Positions 6,348 through 7,643 of a DNA stretch of 7,643 bases are shown here, piece after piece (position 1 is the stretch's first letter; every line of letters begins with the position of its first letter). The DNA lies in the NCBI GenBank assembly GCA_030628445.1, contig DAOVQV010000062.1, forward strand, positions 1 through 7,643, in the 5' to 3' direction. Source of the DNA: Phycisphaerae bacterium (lineage in GTDB: Bacteria; Planctomycetota; Phycisphaerae; SM23-33). A program made the translations under genes and the position numbers. The notes under the pieces are model-generated. The model saw nothing but the letters and a program-made list of their open reading frames with translations, was not told where the DNA came from and searched no databases.

Positions 6348-7556
6348 ATGACACCGCGAGAAAGACTCATCACGACACTGGAACACCGCCTCCCGGACCG
6401 TGTCCCTCTCGATATCGGCGGTACTGAGTCTTCCGGTTTAACCGCAATTGCTTACAATAGGTTGAGGTCGCTGCTGAAGCTTCCGCCCAGCCCCCCACAG
6501 ATCTTCGACGTCTACCAGCAGGTGGCCAAGATACCCCACGACCTGCGAGCGGTTTTGGAGGTTGACACGGTCCCGCTGCTTATCGAGCCTCGCCGGTGGC
6601 GCCGGTTTACGTTACCGGACGGGTCGCCGTGTGAGATCCCCGAAAAGTGGAACCCCCTCCCCGATGATGGGGACCTTGTGGTCCGCAACGAACAGGGCCG
6701 CATAATCGCCCGCATGCCGGCCGCTGGTCTCTATTTCGAACCGGTCAACCCACCGCTGGCCCAGGTGAGCAGCCCGGCCGAGCTGGGTCGACACAAGGCG
6801 GTGATCGAGTCGTACGACTGGCCGTCGTTTGCGGATGAATCGCTCGAGCAGATCGCCGCACGTGCCAAACAGCTGTTCGAGCAGACCGACCTGGGTGTTG
6901 TGGCGAACCTGCAATTGCACCTGTTGGCGGCGGGTCAGATGCTGCGGGGATATGAGAACTTCCTGATCGATCTGCTGGTTAACAAGCCCCTGGCTCATGC
7001 ACTGCTGGAGATGCTGACCGACGCCTATATCCGCAGGTGTCGAGAGTATCTGGGGCGTTGCGGGCGATACATCCAGGTGGTGCTCGTCAACGACGATCTG
7101 GGCACACAGACCGGCCCGATGATCTCACCGGCTAGCTACAAGGAGATGATCTTCCCGTATCAAAAGCGGCTGTTCGGATTCATCAAGCGAAACACGGATG
7201 CTCACCTGCTGCTTCATTCCTGCGGATCGGTCTATCGGTTCATCCCGCACCTGATTGAAGCGGGCGTCGATGCGCTGAACCCGGTGCAGGTATCAGCGGC
7301 CGAAATGGACACAAAGACACTCAAGCGTCAATTTGGTAAGGACATCTGCTTTTGGGGCGGCGGGTGCGACACGCAGCACGTCCTCAACGCCGGCACTCCC
7401 CGGCAGATCGAACAAGAGGTCGCGCGCCGGATCGACGACCTGTCCGCGGGAGGAGGATTCATCTTTACGCAGGTGCACAACGTCCAGCCGGACGTCCCGC
7501 CTCAGAACGTCATGGCGATGATCGAGGCGTTCCGCAAATACCGCCAGTACACCTAA
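6348..7556 (+). CDS. URO-D-family protein, MtaA/CmuA-like methyltransferase type
   Basis: The 402-aa protein has the uroporphyrinogen decarboxylase (URO-D) TIM-barrel fold of the branch that includes MtaA and CmuA, which move methyl groups between corrinoids and thiols using zinc. It starts in typical fashion, MTPRERLITTLEHRLPDRVP. Later blocks are NDDLGTQTGPMISPASYKEM (about 248-267), LLLHSCGSVYRFIP (287-300), FWGGGCDTQHVL (335-346) and VHNVQPDVPPQNVMAM (376-391). H290, C292 and C340 fit the H-x-C...C zinc pattern. The N-terminal RQAGR-type motif of true HemE is absent, so haem synthesis is unlikely. ATG 6348 is chosen because family similarity begins there, although the frame is open back to 6186; the Shine-Dalgarno is weak (ATAAGAAC). 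No corrinoid protein or partner methyltransferase lies in the window, so the substrate is unknown. Confidence 0.85.
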   Translation: MTPRERLITTLEHRLPDRVPLDIGGTESSGLTAIAYNRLRSLLKLPPSPPQIFDVYQQVAKIPHDLRAVLEVDTVPLLIEPRRWRRFTLPDGSPCEIPEKWNPLPDDGDLVVRNEQGRIIARMPAAGLYFEPVNPPLAQVSSPAELGRHKAVIESYDWPSFADESLEQIAARAKQLFEQTDLGVVANLQLHLLAAGQMLRGYENFLIDLLVNKPLAHALLEMLTDAYIRRCREYLGRCGRYIQVVLVNDDLGTQTGPMISPASYKEMIFPYQKRLFGFIKRNTDAHLLLHSCGSVYRFIPHLIEAGVDALNPVQVSAAEMDTKTLKRQFGKDICFWGGGCDTQHVLNAGTPRQIEQEVARRIDDLSAGGGFIFTQVHNVQPDVPPQNVMAMIEAFRKYRQYT

Positions 7557-7643
7557 GCTGTCTGCAACAATGTTTGAATAGTGTTTGAGAAAGTAGAAAG
7601 GAGACAGTAGACCGCACCAGAGCGGTTTCGGCCTTAATTGCGG
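7557..7643 (+). other. Downstream non-coding stretch to window edge
   Basis: No gene is seen here. TGTTTGA occurs twice (7571-7577 and 7582-7588). AAAGGAG at 7597-7603 resembles a Shine-Dalgarno site, but no ATG, GTG or TTG follows at a suitable distance. ACCGC (7611-7615) pairs with GCGGT (7622-7626) around ACCAGA and is followed by only two further T residues, so it is a weak terminator candidate for the URO-D-family gene. Confidence 0.35.

Noticed and set aside
6348..7556. Calling the last gene hemE (true uroporphyrinogen decarboxylase)
   Set aside because: The HemE N-terminal Arg-rich substrate motif is missing and the zinc-type H-x-C and G-G-C blocks are present instead.

Overview
This window is a GC-rich piece of a bacterial chromosome with five complete genes and no sign of mobile elements, CRISPR arrays or RNA genes. 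The organism must be diderm, because an LptD-like outer-membrane LPS-assembly protein is present. The MtaA/CmuA-type URO-D-family protein, the membrane-anchored LysM/L,D-transpeptidase and the unusual LptD together suggest Planctomycetota (Phycisphaerae-like) or a neighbouring PVC lineage. That placement is inference from gene style only; no marker gene here settles it.

Layout. Positions 1-162 are non-coding as far as can be seen and hold a perfect TATAAT -10 box just before the first gene. Three genes then run on the + strand: rarA (166-1515, replication-associated AAA+ ATPase), a 5-formyltetrahydrofolate cyclo-ligase (1606-2196) and a LysM/YkuD L,D-transpeptidase (2193-3209). The last two overlap by four bases (GTGA) and are probably translationally coupled. 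The large LptD-like gene (3228-6077) lies convergently on the - strand, 18 bases from the transpeptidase stop. A 270-base divergent intergenic region (6078-6347) follows. It carries a near-consensus sigma-70-type promoter for the LptD-like gene and, on the other side, a 14-bp perfect palindrome, a TTGACT box and a 10-bp tandem duplication upstream of the last gene. That gene (6348-7556, +) encodes a uroporphyrinogen-decarboxylase-family protein of the methyltransferase type, not HemE. The final 87 bases are non-coding.

How the genes relate. Two products act in the cell envelope: the transpeptidase on peptidoglycan and the LptD-like protein on lipopolysaccharide export. RarA acts at stalled replication forks. 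The cyclo-ligase returns 5-formyl-THF to the one-carbon pool. The URO-D-family protein may handle methyl groups on corrinoids or thiols. No single pathway unites all five, and the region reads as ordinary core genome. I found no convincing undescribed system. The points most worth a second look are the palindrome and tandem repeat upstream of the URO-D-family gene, the split N-terminal part of the LptD-like protein, and the S-D-G-C active-site variant of the transpeptidase.
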